DNA of 64,000 nucleotides from Streptomyces sp. SID13726 (lineage in GTDB: Bacteria > Actinomycetota > Actinomycetes > Streptomycetales > Streptomycetaceae), in assembly GCF_010548375.1 (NCBI RefSeq), contig NZ_JAAGLY010000007.1, positions 434,001 to 498,000 of the forward strand, given 5' to 3'. This document shows, piece after piece, positions 26,958-34,658 of the stretch (positions are counted from its first letter, which is position 1; each line of letters starts with the position of its first letter). The notes under the pieces are model-generated. The model saw only the letters and a list, made by a program, of their open reading frames with translations. It was not told the origin of the DNA and did no database searches. The position numbers and the translations under genes are program-made.

Positions 26958-26987
26958 GGGGCGCGGGGAACTGCGCGACCAGCCACA
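26958..26987 (+). repeat. dispersed intergenic repeat, copy 1
   Basis: Begins GGGGCGCGGGGAACTGCGCG and continues ACCAGCCACA; an ACCCGCACCCG stretch follows. The same core occurs at 39615-39643 (minus), 42524-42553 and 61811-61831. This copy is 61 bases after the PASTA kinase stop. Confidence 0.85.
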
Positions 26988-27074
26988 ACACCACCCGCAC
27001 CCGCCCGACCACCACCTCCCCCCACCCCCCGAGGCCCCCCGCCCCAGCGCCGCAGGCAATGGCAGGCTTGACCC

Positions 27075-27938
27075 GTGACAACTCTGCGCAATCCCATCGG
27101 CGGCCACGTCCCCGTCGCCGGCGGTCTGCACTCCGTGGGACTCTCCTACGCCCGTGACCTGAACGCCGAGACCGTCCAGGTCTTCGTCGCCAACCCCCGA
27201 GGCTGGGCCACCCCCGTCGGCAACCCCCGGCAGGACGAGGCGTTCCGTGAAGCCTGTGCTGAGGAGCGGATCCCGGCGTACGTCCACGCCCCCTACCTGA
27301 TCAACTTCGGCTCGCACACCGAGGCCACGGTCGAGAAGTCCGTGGAGTCGCTGCGGCACTCCCTGCGCCGCGGGCGGGAGATCGGCGCCCTGGGTGTCGT
27401 CGTGCACACCGGGAGCGCCACCGGCGGCCGGGACCGTTCCGTGGCGCTGAAGCAGGTGCGCGAGTATCTGCTGCCGCTGCTCGACGAGCTGACCCACGAC
27501 GACGACCCGTATCTGCTGCTGGAGTCGACCGCGGGCCAGGGCGCCTCGCTCTGCTCGCGGACCTGGGACTTCGGGCCGTACTTCGAGGCGCTGGACGCCC
27601 ATCCGAAGCTGGGTGTCTGCCTGGACACCTGCCACATCTTCGCGGCCGGTCACGACCTGACCGGCCCGAGCGGAATGCACCAGACGCTGGACCTGCTGGT
27701 GGACACGGTCGGCGAGGGCCGGCTGAAGCTGATCCACGCCAACGACTCGAAGGACGTGGTCGGCGCCCACAAGGACCGTCACGAGAACATCGGCTCGGGC
27801 CACATCGGCGAGGATCCCTTCCGCGCACTGATGACCCACCCCGCGACCGAGGGCGTCCCGCTGGTCATCGAGACGCCCGGCGGCAAGGAGGGGCACGCGG
27901 CGGACGTGGAGCGGCTGAAGAAACTCCGGGACGCATAG
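27075..27938 (+). CDS. nfo: endonuclease IV
   Basis: AP endonuclease of the Nfo family, repairing abasic sites. 287 residues, TIM-barrel with zinc ligands in YVHAPYLINFGSH, VVHTGSATGG, LLLESTAGQG, CLDTCHIFAAGHD and the signature HANDSKDVVGAHKDRHENIG (27733-27792). GTG at 27075 immediately precedes the family N-terminus. Separate from the kinase gene by a 177-bp gap containing the dispersed repeat. Confidence 0.93.
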   Translation: MTTLRNPIGGHVPVAGGLHSVGLSYARDLNAETVQVFVANPRGWATPVGNPRQDEAFREACAEERIPAYVHAPYLINFGSHTEATVEKSVESLRHSLRRGREIGALGVVVHTGSATGGRDRSVALKQVREYLLPLLDELTHDDDPYLLLESTAGQGASLCSRTWDFGPYFEALDAHPKLGVCLDTCHIFAAGHDLTGPSGMHQTLDLLVDTVGEGRLKLIHANDSKDVVGAHKDRHENIGSGHIGEDPFRALMTHPATEGVPLVIETPGGKEGHAADVERLKKLRDA

Positions 27939-27949
27939 CTCTCGAAGGA

Positions 27950-27966
27950 ATACCCCCGGGGGGTAT
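27950..27966. promoter_or_regulatory. CsoR-like copper operator
   Basis: ATACCCCCGGGGGGTAT is a perfect 17-bp palindrome around a central G. It matches the A/T-flanked C/G-run sites bound by copper sensor CsoR in Streptomyces as I recall them. It lies 48 bases upstream of the DUF4396 ATG, at the expected promoter position. Confidence 0.75.
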
Positions 27967-28013
27967 ATGGTTCCGATAGGCGCAGGCACCGTCACCTGAC
28001 TTTGGGGGCACTC

Positions 28014-28466
28014 ATGCAGCACCGGACAAACGCGTGGACCACCGCGATCCAGGCCACCCTCCACTGCCTCACCGGCTGCGCCATCGGCGAGGTGCTCGGC
28101 ATGGTCGTGGGCACCGCGCTCGGCTGGGGGAACGCACCCACGACCGTCCTCGCGATCGCCCTGGCCTTCTTCTTCGGCTACTCCCTCACCCTGCGCGGGG
28201 TCCTGAAGGCCGGCCTGGGCTTCCGGGCCGCGCTGCGGGTGGCGCTGGCCGCGGACACGCTGTCGATCGCGGTCATGGAGCTGATCGACAACGGCGTGAT
28301 CGCGCTGTGGCCGGACGCGATGGACGCGGAACTCGCCGACCTGCTGTTCTGGGCGTCACTGGCGATCTCGCTGGTCATCGCGTTCGTCGTCACAGTGCCG
28401 GTGAACAAGTGGATGATCGGCCGGGGCAAGGGGCACGCCGTGGTCCACCAGCACCACGCGCACTGA
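28014..28466 (+). CDS. DUF4396 membrane protein, probably copper-regulated
   Basis: 150-residue membrane protein of the DUF4396 family with four hydrophobic segments. Potential metal ligands are notable: HCLTGCAIGEVLGM in the first helix and a C-terminal GHAVVHQHHAH tail. With the CsoR-like operator upstream, a role in copper export, storage or delivery is plausible but not shown. ATG at 28014 follows TTGGGGGC. Confidence 0.82.
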   Translation: MQHRTNAWTTAIQATLHCLTGCAIGEVLGMVVGTALGWGNAPTTVLAIALAFFFGYSLTLRGVLKAGLGFRAALRVALAADTLSIAVMELIDNGVIALWPDAMDAELADLLFWASLAISLVIAFVVTVPVNKWMIGRGKGHAVVHQHHAH

Positions 28467-28471
28467 ACGGC

Positions 28472-29113
28472 CTACAGCTCCGGGCCGTCCCCCGGCTCCT
28501 CCTGGTAGGAGTACCGCTGCTCCTGCCAGGGGTCGCCGACGTTGTGATAGCCGCGCTCCTCCCAGAAGCCCCGGCGGTCCGCGGTCATGTACTCCACGCC
28601 TCGGACCCATTTGGGCCCCTTCCAGGCGTACAGATGGGGGACGACCAGGCGCAGCGGAAAGCCGTGCTCCGCGGTCAGCAGCTCGCCGTCCTTGTGGGTC
28701 GCGAAGATCGCGCGGTCGGAGGCGAAGTCCGCGAGGCGGAGGTTGGAGCTGAAGCCGTACTCGGCCCAGACCATCACATGGGTGACCGCGGGCGCGGGCG
28801 GGGCGATCTCCAGGATCGCGCGGGCGGGAACGCCGCCCCACTCGGCGCCGAGCATGCTGAACTTCGTCACGCAGTGCAGGTCACCCACGACGGTGGCGTA
28901 CGGCAGCGCCGCGAACTCCTCGTGGTTCCAGCAGCGCTTCTCGCCGTCGGCGGTGGCACCGAAGACCCGGAACTCCCAGCGCTCGGGCCGGAACTTGGGG
29001 ACGGGTCCGTAGTGCGTGACCGGCCAGCCGCGCTGCAGTCGCTGTCCCGGCGGAAGCTCGGCGTGCGCCCCTTCTCCGCTCTCGCGCTCCACCGGCTGAT
29101 CCATGCCTTCCAT
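28472..29113 (-). CDS. molybdopterin-dependent oxidoreductase (sulfite oxidase fold)
   Basis: About 213 residues, the compact sulfite-oxidase/YedY-type molybdopterin domain without signal peptide or dimerisation domain. The Mo-ligand Cys is in DLHCVTKFSMLGAEWGGV; AEYGFSSNLRL and GFPLRLVVPHLYAWKGPKWVRGVEYM are family blocks. Substrate unknown; it probably acts in the cytoplasm. Start is either ATG at 29113 or ATG at 29104. Convergent with DUF4396 and divergent from bfr. Confidence 0.87.
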   Translation of the reverse strand: MEGMDQPVERESGEGAHAELPPGQRLQRGWPVTHYGPVPKFRPERWEFRVFGATADGEKRCWNHEEFAALPYATVVGDLHCVTKFSMLGAEWGGVPARAILEIAPPAPAVTHVMVWAEYGFSSNLRLADFASDRAIFATHKDGELLTAEHGFPLRLVVPHLYAWKGPKWVRGVEYMTADRRGFWEERGYHNVGDPWQEQRYSYQEEPGDGPEL

Positions 29114-29186
29114 CCTGACAGACCCAGGGGGATGCACCTGACCAACCCCTACCTAATTCACCTCAAACTGGACTAAGCATGCCCTT

Positions 29187-29197
29187 ACTTACTAAGT
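29187..29197. promoter_or_regulatory. short palindrome upstream of bfr
   Basis: ACTTACTAAGT is a perfect 5-1-5 palindrome. CTTACT occurs at 29184, 29188 and 29203, so it may be a regulator site in the bfr promoter. No matching family was recognised. Confidence 0.35.
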
Positions 29198-29281
29198 GAA
29201 GACTTACTGGACGATCTTCTTCACCGATGCAAGGATGCGGCGCAACCCGCCAGTTCCCCCCGCCTGGAAGGAGCCTCTGCG

Positions 29282-29761
29282 ATGCAGGGCGACCCCGAGG
29301 TCATCGAATTCCTCAACGAGCAGCTCACGGGCGAGCTCACCGCGATCAACCAGTACTTCCTGCACGCGAAGATGCAGGAGAACTTCGGCTGGACGAAGCT
29401 CGCCAAGTACACGCGGCACGAGTCGTTCGACGAGATGAAGCACGCCGAGGTGCTCACCGACCGCATCCTCTTCCTGGAGGGACTGCCGAACTACCAGCGG
29501 CTGTTCCACGTGCGCGTGGGCCAGACCGTCAAGGAGATGTTCGAGGCCGACCGGCAGGTCGAGGTCGAGGCGATCGACCGCCTCAAGCGCGGTATCGAGG
29601 TCATGCGCACCAAGGGCGACATCACGTCGGCGAACATCTTCGAGTCGATCCTCGAGGACGAGGAACACCACATCGACTACCTCGACACGCAGCTGGAGCT
29701 GCTGGAGAAGCTCGGTGAGGCGCTCTACATCGCGCAGCTGATCGAGCAGCCGGAGAGCTAG
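29282..29761 (+). CDS. bfr: bacterioferritin
   Basis: Iron-storage protein forming a 24-subunit shell with haem at subunit interfaces. 159 residues. The ferroxidase ligands are present at expected positions: Glu18, Glu51, His54, Glu94, Glu127 and His130, and Met52 can bind haem. ATG at 29282 follows GGAAGGAG. Its stop overlaps the convergent bfd stop by four bases (CTAG). Confidence 0.97.
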   Translation: MQGDPEVIEFLNEQLTGELTAINQYFLHAKMQENFGWTKLAKYTRHESFDEMKHAEVLTDRILFLEGLPNYQRLFHVRVGQTVKEMFEADRQVEVEAIDRLKRGIEVMRTKGDITSANIFESILEDEEHHIDYLDTQLELLEKLGEALYIAQLIEQPES

Positions 29762-29976
29762 GCGGCCTCGTCCAGCTCGGCGAGTTCGGTGATCTCGGCG
29801 AGTGCGGGGCGCGGACAGGCGCCCCGGCCCAGGAGAGCCTGGATGCGCCGCACGCAGGAACCGCAGTCGGTGCCCGCCTTGCAGGCGGAGGCTATCTGGC
29901 GCGGCGTGCAGGCGCCGTTCTCCGCGTGTTGCTTGACCTGCGTCTCGGTCACACCGAAGCAGCTGCACACGTACAC
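29758..29976 (-). CDS. bfd: bacterioferritin-associated ferredoxin
   Basis: 72-residue [2Fe-2S] protein that reduces bacterioferritin to release iron. Cys ligands are visible in YVCSCFGVTETQV and ACKAGTDCGSCVRRI. GTG at 29976 follows GGGAGG by eight bases. An iron box upstream (30003-30021) predicts induction under iron limitation, the opposite of storage conditions, consistent with iron release. Confidence 0.95.
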   Translation of the reverse strand: MYVCSCFGVTETQVKQHAENGACTPRQIASACKAGTDCGSCVRRIQALLGRGACPRPALAEITELAELDEAA

Positions 29977-30002
29977 GCGGATTCACCTCCCGCCGGGATC
30001 GA

Positions 30003-30021
30003 TAAGGCTAACCTAACCTTA
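30003..30021 (-). promoter_or_regulatory. DmdR/IdeR-type iron box
   Basis: On the minus strand TAAGGTTAGGTTAGCCTTA matches the TTAGGTTAGGCTAACCTAA consensus at 17 of 19 positions when A/T-degenerate sites are allowed. It lies 27-45 bases upstream of the bfd GTG. Confidence 0.88.
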
Positions 30022-30049
30022 CCCGGCGTCGAGTGGCCGCAAAAGTGGA

Positions 30050-30083
30050 GTGGGGCGTGGATCTGATGTGATCCACGCCCCAC
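30050..30083 (-). terminator. terminator of the DAHP synthase gene
   Basis: Perfect 14-base stem (GTGGGGCGTGGATC and its complement) with a six-base loop TGATGT, 16 bases after the minus-strand stop at 30099. Confidence 0.88.
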
Positions 30084-30098
30084 AGCCGTCTCAAGGAC

Positions 30099-31451
30099 TC
30101 ACTGGTCCCGGTACATCTCCGCCACGAGGAACGCCAGGTCGAGGGACTGGCTGCGGTTGAGCCGCGGGTCGCAGGCCGTCTCGTAGCGCTGGTGCAGATC
30201 GTCGACGAAGATCTCGTCGCCGCCGCCCACGCACTCGGTGACGTCGTCACCGGTGAGCTCGACGTGGATGCCGCCCGGGTGGGTGCCCAGGCCCTTGTGG
30301 ACCTCGAAGAAGCCCTTGACCTCGTCGAGCACGTCGTCGAAGCGGCGGGTCTTGTGGCCCGAGGCCGCCTCGAAGGTGTTGCCGTGCATCGGGTCGGTCA
30401 CCCAGGCCACGGTCGCGCCGGAGGCGGTGACCTTCTCGACCAGCTCGGGCAGTTTGTCGCGGACCTTGTCGGCGCCCATACGGACGATGAAGGTCAGCCG
30501 GCCGGGCTCGCGGTCGGGGTCGAGGCGCTCGATGTACTGGAGCGCGTCCTCGGCCGTGGTCGTCGGGCCGAGCTTGATCCCGACCGGGTTGCGGATCTTC
30601 GAGGCGAACTCGATGTGCGCGCCGTCCAGCTGGCGGGTGCGCTCACCGATCCACACCATGTGCCCGGAGACGTCGTACAGCTGCCCGGTGCGGGAGTCGA
30701 CCCTGGTCAGCGCCGATTCGTAGTCGAGCAGCAGCGCCTCGTGCGAGGAGTAGAACTCGACGGTCTTGAACTCCTCCGGGTCGGTGCCGCAGGCCCGCAT
30801 GAAGTTCAACGCGCTGTCGATCTCCCGCGCGAGCTGCTCGTAGCGCTGGCCCGACGGGGACGACTTCACGAAGTCCTGGTTCCAGGCGTGCACCTGGCGC
30901 AGGTCGGCGTAGCCGCCGGTGGTGAAGGCGCGGACCAGGTTGAGCGTGGAGGCGGACGCGTTGTACATCCGCTTCAGGCGCTCGGGGTCCGGGACGCGGG
31001 ACTTCTCGTCGAAGGCGAAGCCGTTGACCGAGTCGCCGCGGTACGTCGGCAGGGTCACGCCGTCGCGGGTCTCGGTGCCCTTGGAACGCGGCTTGGAGTA
31101 CTGGCCGGCGATCCGGCCGACCTTCACGACCGGCACGGAGGCGGCGTACGTCAGCACGGCGCCCATCTGGAGCAGCGTCTTGAGCTTGTTGCGAATGTGG
31201 TCGGCCGACACCGCGTCGAAGGCCTCGGCGCAGTCGCCGCCCTGGAGGAGGAACGCCTCTCCCTTGGCGACGGCCGCCATCCGGGCGCGCAGCTGGTCGC
31301 ACTCGCCCGCGAAGACGAGCGGCGGATACGACTCGAGGTCCGCAACGACTGCGCGCAGAGCCTCGGTGTCGGGGTACTCGGGCTGCTGCGCCGCGGGCAG
31401 GTCTCGCCAGGTGTTGCCAGCGCTCGCGCTGGTCTTAGCGTTCACGGTCAC
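30099..31451 (-). CDS. class II DAHP synthase
   Basis: First step of the shikimate pathway: joins PEP and erythrose-4-phosphate. 450 residues, plant-like type II family. Visible: LVFAGECDQLRARMAAVA, QGGDCAEAFDAV (metal-ligand Cys74), SKPRSKGTETRDG, PTYRGDSVNGFAFD, SSHEALLLDYESALTR and WVTDPMHGNTFEAASGHKTR. GTG at 31451 (VTVNAKTS) is chosen because TAATGT lies exactly seven bases upstream, implying a leaderless message; an in-frame ATG at 31478 is less likely. Divergent from the trp leader and anthranilate synthase gene. Confidence 0.95.
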   Translation of the reverse strand: MTVNAKTSASAGNTWRDLPAAQQPEYPDTEALRAVVADLESYPPLVFAGECDQLRARMAAVAKGEAFLLQGGDCAEAFDAVSADHIRNKLKTLLQMGAVLTYAASVPVVKVGRIAGQYSKPRSKGTETRDGVTLPTYRGDSVNGFAFDEKSRVPDPERLKRMYNASASTLNLVRAFTTGGYADLRQVHAWNQDFVKSSPSGQRYEQLAREIDSALNFMRACGTDPEEFKTVEFYSSHEALLLDYESALTRVDSRTGQLYDVSGHMVWIGERTRQLDGAHIEFASKIRNPVGIKLGPTTTAEDALQYIERLDPDREPGRLTFIVRMGADKVRDKLPELVEKVTASGATVAWVTDPMHGNTFEAASGHKTRRFDDVLDEVKGFFEVHKGLGTHPGGIHVELTGDDVTECVGGGDEIFVDDLHQRYETACDPRLNRSQSLDLAFLVAEMYRDQ

Positions 31452-31464
31452 GACGTCAACATTA
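31449..31464 (-). promoter_or_regulatory. leaderless promoter of DAHP synthase
   Basis: Minus-strand TAATGT (31464-31459) is followed by seven bases and GTG at 31451. Same spacing as the kinase and trp leader promoters in this window. Confidence 0.6.
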
Positions 31465-31534
31465 CGGGGTCGTGTCATGGCTCCAGCGCCATGCCCATCA
31501 AGTGAGACACCGGAAACACTCCCCGGACATGGGG

Positions 31535-31540
31535 TAATGT
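31535..31540 (+). promoter_or_regulatory. -10 box of the trp leader
   Basis: TAATGT lies seven bases before the ATG of the leader peptide, so the trp transcript probably begins at that ATG without a ribosome site. No clear -35 hexamer. Confidence 0.65.
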
Positions 31541-31547
31541 GCCGCCC

Positions 31548-31604
31548 ATGTTCGCGCATTCGACCCAGAACTGGTGGTGGACCGCTCATCCGGCGGCCCA
31601 CTGA
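31548..31604 (+). CDS. trpL: trp leader peptide
   Basis: An 18-residue peptide, MFAHSTQNWWWTAHPAAH, with three consecutive Trp codons at 31572-31580, upstream of anthranilate synthase. It is followed by the attenuator hairpin. Ribosome stalling at the Trp codons when tryptophan is scarce should favour transcription into trpE. The start lacks a ribosome site and appears leaderless. Confidence 0.92.
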   Translation: MFAHSTQNWWWTAHPAAH

Positions 31605-31625
31605 CTGCGCGTACGCAAGACTTCG

Positions 31626-31652
31626 CGAAGGCCGCCCGAGGGGCGGCCTTCG
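31626..31652 (+). terminator. trp attenuator hairpin
   Basis: Perfect 12-base stem CGAAGGCCGCCC with its complement around a GAG loop, then GCGTTTCC. It lies 22 bases after the leader-peptide stop and 51 bases before the trpE ATG, and fits the terminator of a transcription attenuation system. Confidence 0.88.
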
Positions 31653-31703
31653 GCGTTTCCGGGGTCGTTCCTCACCGCATCGACAGAAGACGGACGAGGA
31701 ACC

Positions 31704-33563
31704 ATGGACCTGACCCGACTGCCCGACGACGACCGCCCGTTCGCCCTGCTCCGCCGCCGCACCCCCGGCCACGACGAGAACACCGTCGAGGTGTTCCTGG
31801 GCCCCGTCACGGCCTACGACCGCCTCGCCGACCTCCCCGACGAGGGCCTGGCGCTCGTGCCCTACCGCCAGATCCGCGAACGCGGCTTCGACGTACGGGA
31901 CGACGGGACGCCGTTGGCGGTGCTGACCCCCGAGGAGTCGTACACCGTCCCGCTCGCCACGGCGCTACGGCAGCTGCCCGCCCACGACGTCCGGGTCGAG
32001 AACGGCGCCTTCGACGTGGCCGACGACGAATACGCGGAGATCGTCGGGCGTGTCCTGCACGAGGAGATCGGGAGCGGCGAGGGCGCGAACTTCGTGATCC
32101 GGCGGACGTACGAGGGCGGGATCCCGGGGTTCTCCCGCGCGGACGCCCTCGCCCTGTTCCGGCGGCTCCTGGAGGGCGAGCGCGGCGCGTACTGGACCTT
32201 CGTCGTCCACACCGGGGAGCGCACCCTGGTCGGCGCGAGCCCCGAGGTGCACGTCCGGATGTCCGGCGGGACCGTCGTCATGAACCCGATCAGCGGGACG
32301 TACCGCTATCCGGCCGAGGGCCCCACCCCGGAGCACCTGCTCGACTTCCTCGCCGACGGCAAGGAGATCGAGGAGCTGTCGATGGTCGTCGACGAGGAGC
32401 TCAAGATGATGTGCACGGTCGGCGACATGGGCGGGGTGGTGATCGGACCCCGGCTCAAGGAGATGGCCCACCTCGCGCACACCGAGTACGAGCTGCGCGG
32501 GAAGTCCTCGCTGGATGTCAGGGAGGTGCTCAAGGAGACCATGTTCGCGGCGACTGTCACCGGTTCGCCCGTGCAGAACGCCTGCCGGGTCATCGAACGG
32601 CACGAGGTCGGCGGGCGCGGCTACTACGCCGGTGCGCTCGCCCTGCTCGGCAGGGACTCCGGCGGCGCGCAGACCCTGGACTCCCCCATCCTCATCCGCA
32701 CCGCGGACATCGACGCGGACGGCCGCCTCAAGGTGCCCGTCGGCGCGACCCTCGTGCGCGGCTCGGACCCGGTGAGCGAGGTCGCGGAGACCCACGCGAA
32801 GGCGGCGGGGGTGCTGGCGGCTCTCGGCGTACGACCGTCCCGGCCCCGTACGGAGGAGCACGCGCGCGTGAGTCTCGCCGACGATCCACGCGTGCGTGCC
32901 GCGCTGGACGGTCGCCGCACCCACCTGGCGCCGTTCTGGCTGCGGATGCAGGAGCTGTCGTACGACCTCGAAGGGCACGCCTTCGTGGTCGACGGGGAGG
33001 ACACCTTCACCTCGATGCTCGCCCACGTGCTGCGGTCGAGCGGCCTGGAGGTGAGCGTGCGGCGCTACGACGAGCCCGGGCTGCGGGAGGCGGTGCTCGC
33101 GCACGAGGGGCCGGTCGTGCTCGGTCCCGGGCCCGGTGACCCGTCCGACCTGGACGATCCCAAGATGCGGTTCCTGCGGGAGCTGACCGCCGAGGTGCTC
33201 CGCGGGCACCGGCACGGAGTGCTGGGGGTCTGTCTGGGACACGAGCTGATCGCGGCCGAGCTGGGCCTGGAGATCGTACGGAAGGAAGTGCCCTACCAGG
33301 GCGCGCAGGTGACGATCGATCTGTTCGGGCGGCCGGAGACGGTCGGCTTCTACAACAGCTTCGTGGCACGCTGCGACGACGAGGAGCTCACCGAACTCGC
33401 CGCACACGGGGTCGAGTTGAGCCGGGCCGGCAACGGCGAGGTGCATGCCGTACGCGGGCCCGGGTTCGCCGGCGTGCAGTTCCACCCCGAGTCGGTCCTG
33501 ACGCTGGACGGCGCCACGGTCGTACGGGAGCTGATCGGTCAGCTGCGGAACACGACCGTGTAG
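31704..33563 (+). CDS. trpE: fused anthranilate synthase (components I+II)
   Basis: Converts chorismate and glutamine to anthranilate. 619 residues: a chorismate-binding TrpE-like half (about 1-410; GASPEVHVRMSGGTVVMNPISGTYRYP, VDEELKMMCTVG, ETMFAATVTGSPVQNA) fused to a glutamine amidotransferase half (about 430-619) with nucleophile Cys in GVCLGHELIAAELG and FHPES. The same fusion is found in PhzE-type enzymes that make ADIC, so chemistry alone is ambiguous, but the Trp-rich leader peptide and attenuator strongly favour tryptophan synthesis. ATG at 31704. Faces pfkA, 13 bases away. Confidence 0.92.
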   Translation: MDLTRLPDDDRPFALLRRRTPGHDENTVEVFLGPVTAYDRLADLPDEGLALVPYRQIRERGFDVRDDGTPLAVLTPEESYTVPLATALRQLPAHDVRVENGAFDVADDEYAEIVGRVLHEEIGSGEGANFVIRRTYEGGIPGFSRADALALFRRLLEGERGAYWTFVVHTGERTLVGASPEVHVRMSGGTVVMNPISGTYRYPAEGPTPEHLLDFLADGKEIEELSMVVDEELKMMCTVGDMGGVVIGPRLKEMAHLAHTEYELRGKSSLDVREVLKETMFAATVTGSPVQNACRVIERHEVGGRGYYAGALALLGRDSGGAQTLDSPILIRTADIDADGRLKVPVGATLVRGSDPVSEVAETHAKAAGVLAALGVRPSRPRTEEHARVSLADDPRVRAALDGRRTHLAPFWLRMQELSYDLEGHAFVVDGEDTFTSMLAHVLRSSGLEVSVRRYDEPGLREAVLAHEGPVVLGPGPGDPSDLDDPKMRFLRELTAEVLRGHRHGVLGVCLGHELIAAELGLEIVRKEVPYQGAQVTIDLFGRPETVGFYNSFVARCDDEELTELAAHGVELSRAGNGEVHAVRGPGFAGVQFHPESVLTLDGATVVRELIGQLRNTTV

Positions 33564-33576
33564 GCGCCCGTCCGCG

Positions 33577-34605
33577 TCAGCCGAAGAACACCCCCACCTC
33601 CTCGTACAGCTCGGGATCCACCGTCTTGAGCTTCGCCGTCGCCTCCGCGATGGGGACCCGCACGATGTCCGTGCCGCGCAGCGCGACCATCTTGCCGAAG
33701 TCTCCGTCGCGGACGGCGTCGATGGCGTGCAGGCCGAAGCGGGTGGCGAGCCAGCGGTCGAAGGCGCTGGGGGTGCCGCCGCGCTGGATGTGGCCGAGCA
33801 CGGTCGTGCGGGCCTCCTTGCCGGTGCGCTTCTCGATCTGCTTGGCCAGCCACTCGCCGACGCCGGACAGGCGCACATGGCCGAAGGAGTCGAGCGACTC
33901 GTCCTTGAGGACCACGTCGCCGTCCTTCGGCATGGCGCCCTCGGCGACGACCACGATCGGGGCGTACGACGCCTTGAAGCGGGAGGTGATCCAGGCGCAC
34001 ACCTGGTCGACGTCGAAGCGCTGCTCGGGGATGAGGATGACGTTGGCGCCGCCCGCGAGGCCGGAGTGCAGGGCGATCCAGCCGGCGTGACGGCCCATCA
34101 CCTCGCAGACCAGGACCCGCATATGGGACTCAGCGGTGGTGTGGAGGCGGTCGATGGCCTCGGTGGCGATGCCGACCGCGGTGTCGAAGCCGAAGGTGTA
34201 GTCGGTGGCGGAGAGGTCGTTGTCGATGGTCTTCGGTACGCCGACACAGGGCACGCCGTGCCGGTCGGACAGCTCGGCGGCCACGCCCAGGGTGTCCTCG
34301 CCGCCGATCGCGATGAGCGCCTCGACCTCCCGCGCGGCGAGGTTCTCCTTGATGCGCCGGATGCCGTCCTCCTGCTTGAGCGGGTTGGTGCGGGAGGAGC
34401 CGAGGATGGTGCCGCCGCGGGGCAGGATGCCGCGCACGGCCGGGATGTCGAGGGGGACGGCGGCGTCCTCCAGTGGACCCCGCCAGCCGTCCCGGAAGCC
34501 GGTGAAGTCATAGCCGTACTCCTGAACGCCCTTGCGGACGACGGCCCGGATGACGGCGTTGAGGCCGGGGCAGTCGCCGCCTCCGGTCAGTACTCCGACG
34601 CGCAT
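33577..34605 (-). CDS. pfkA: 6-phosphofructokinase
   Basis: Phosphorylates fructose-6-phosphate in glycolysis. 342 residues: MRVGVLTGGGDCPGLNAVIRA, ILPRGGTILGSSRTNP, IAIGGEDTLGVAAEL, GVPKTIDNDLSATDYTFGFD, CEVMGRHAGWIAL and GHIQRGGTPSAFDR. The GGEDT form matches the actinobacterial ATP- or PPi-dependent group; phosphate donor cannot be fixed by eye, although Streptomyces homologues I recall use ATP. ATG at 34605, 53 bases from the macR stop. Confidence 0.95.
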   Translation of the reverse strand: MRVGVLTGGGDCPGLNAVIRAVVRKGVQEYGYDFTGFRDGWRGPLEDAAVPLDIPAVRGILPRGGTILGSSRTNPLKQEDGIRRIKENLAAREVEALIAIGGEDTLGVAAELSDRHGVPCVGVPKTIDNDLSATDYTFGFDTAVGIATEAIDRLHTTAESHMRVLVCEVMGRHAGWIALHSGLAGGANVILIPEQRFDVDQVCAWITSRFKASYAPIVVVAEGAMPKDGDVVLKDESLDSFGHVRLSGVGEWLAKQIEKRTGKEARTTVLGHIQRGGTPSAFDRWLATRFGLHAIDAVRDGDFGKMVALRGTDIVRVPIAEATAKLKTVDPELYEEVGVFFG

Positions 34606-34658
34606 GGACAGTTCCCTTCGCCGCAGGTGCCTGACGAAGGGTCAGTGTGACGCGCGCC

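Noticed and set aside
24933..28064. A 1043-residue minus-strand open frame opposite the PASTA kinase and nfo
   Set aside because: Shadow of well-supported plus-strand genes; lacks any domain and any ribosome site.
31704..33563. PhzE-type (phenazine/ADIC) rather than anthranilate synthase
   Set aside because: The fused layout fits both, but no phenazine genes are nearby and a Trp-codon leader with attenuator precedes the gene.
31965..33878. Long minus-strand frame opposite trpE
   Set aside because: Antisense artefact of G/C at third positions; trpE motifs on the plus strand are unambiguous.
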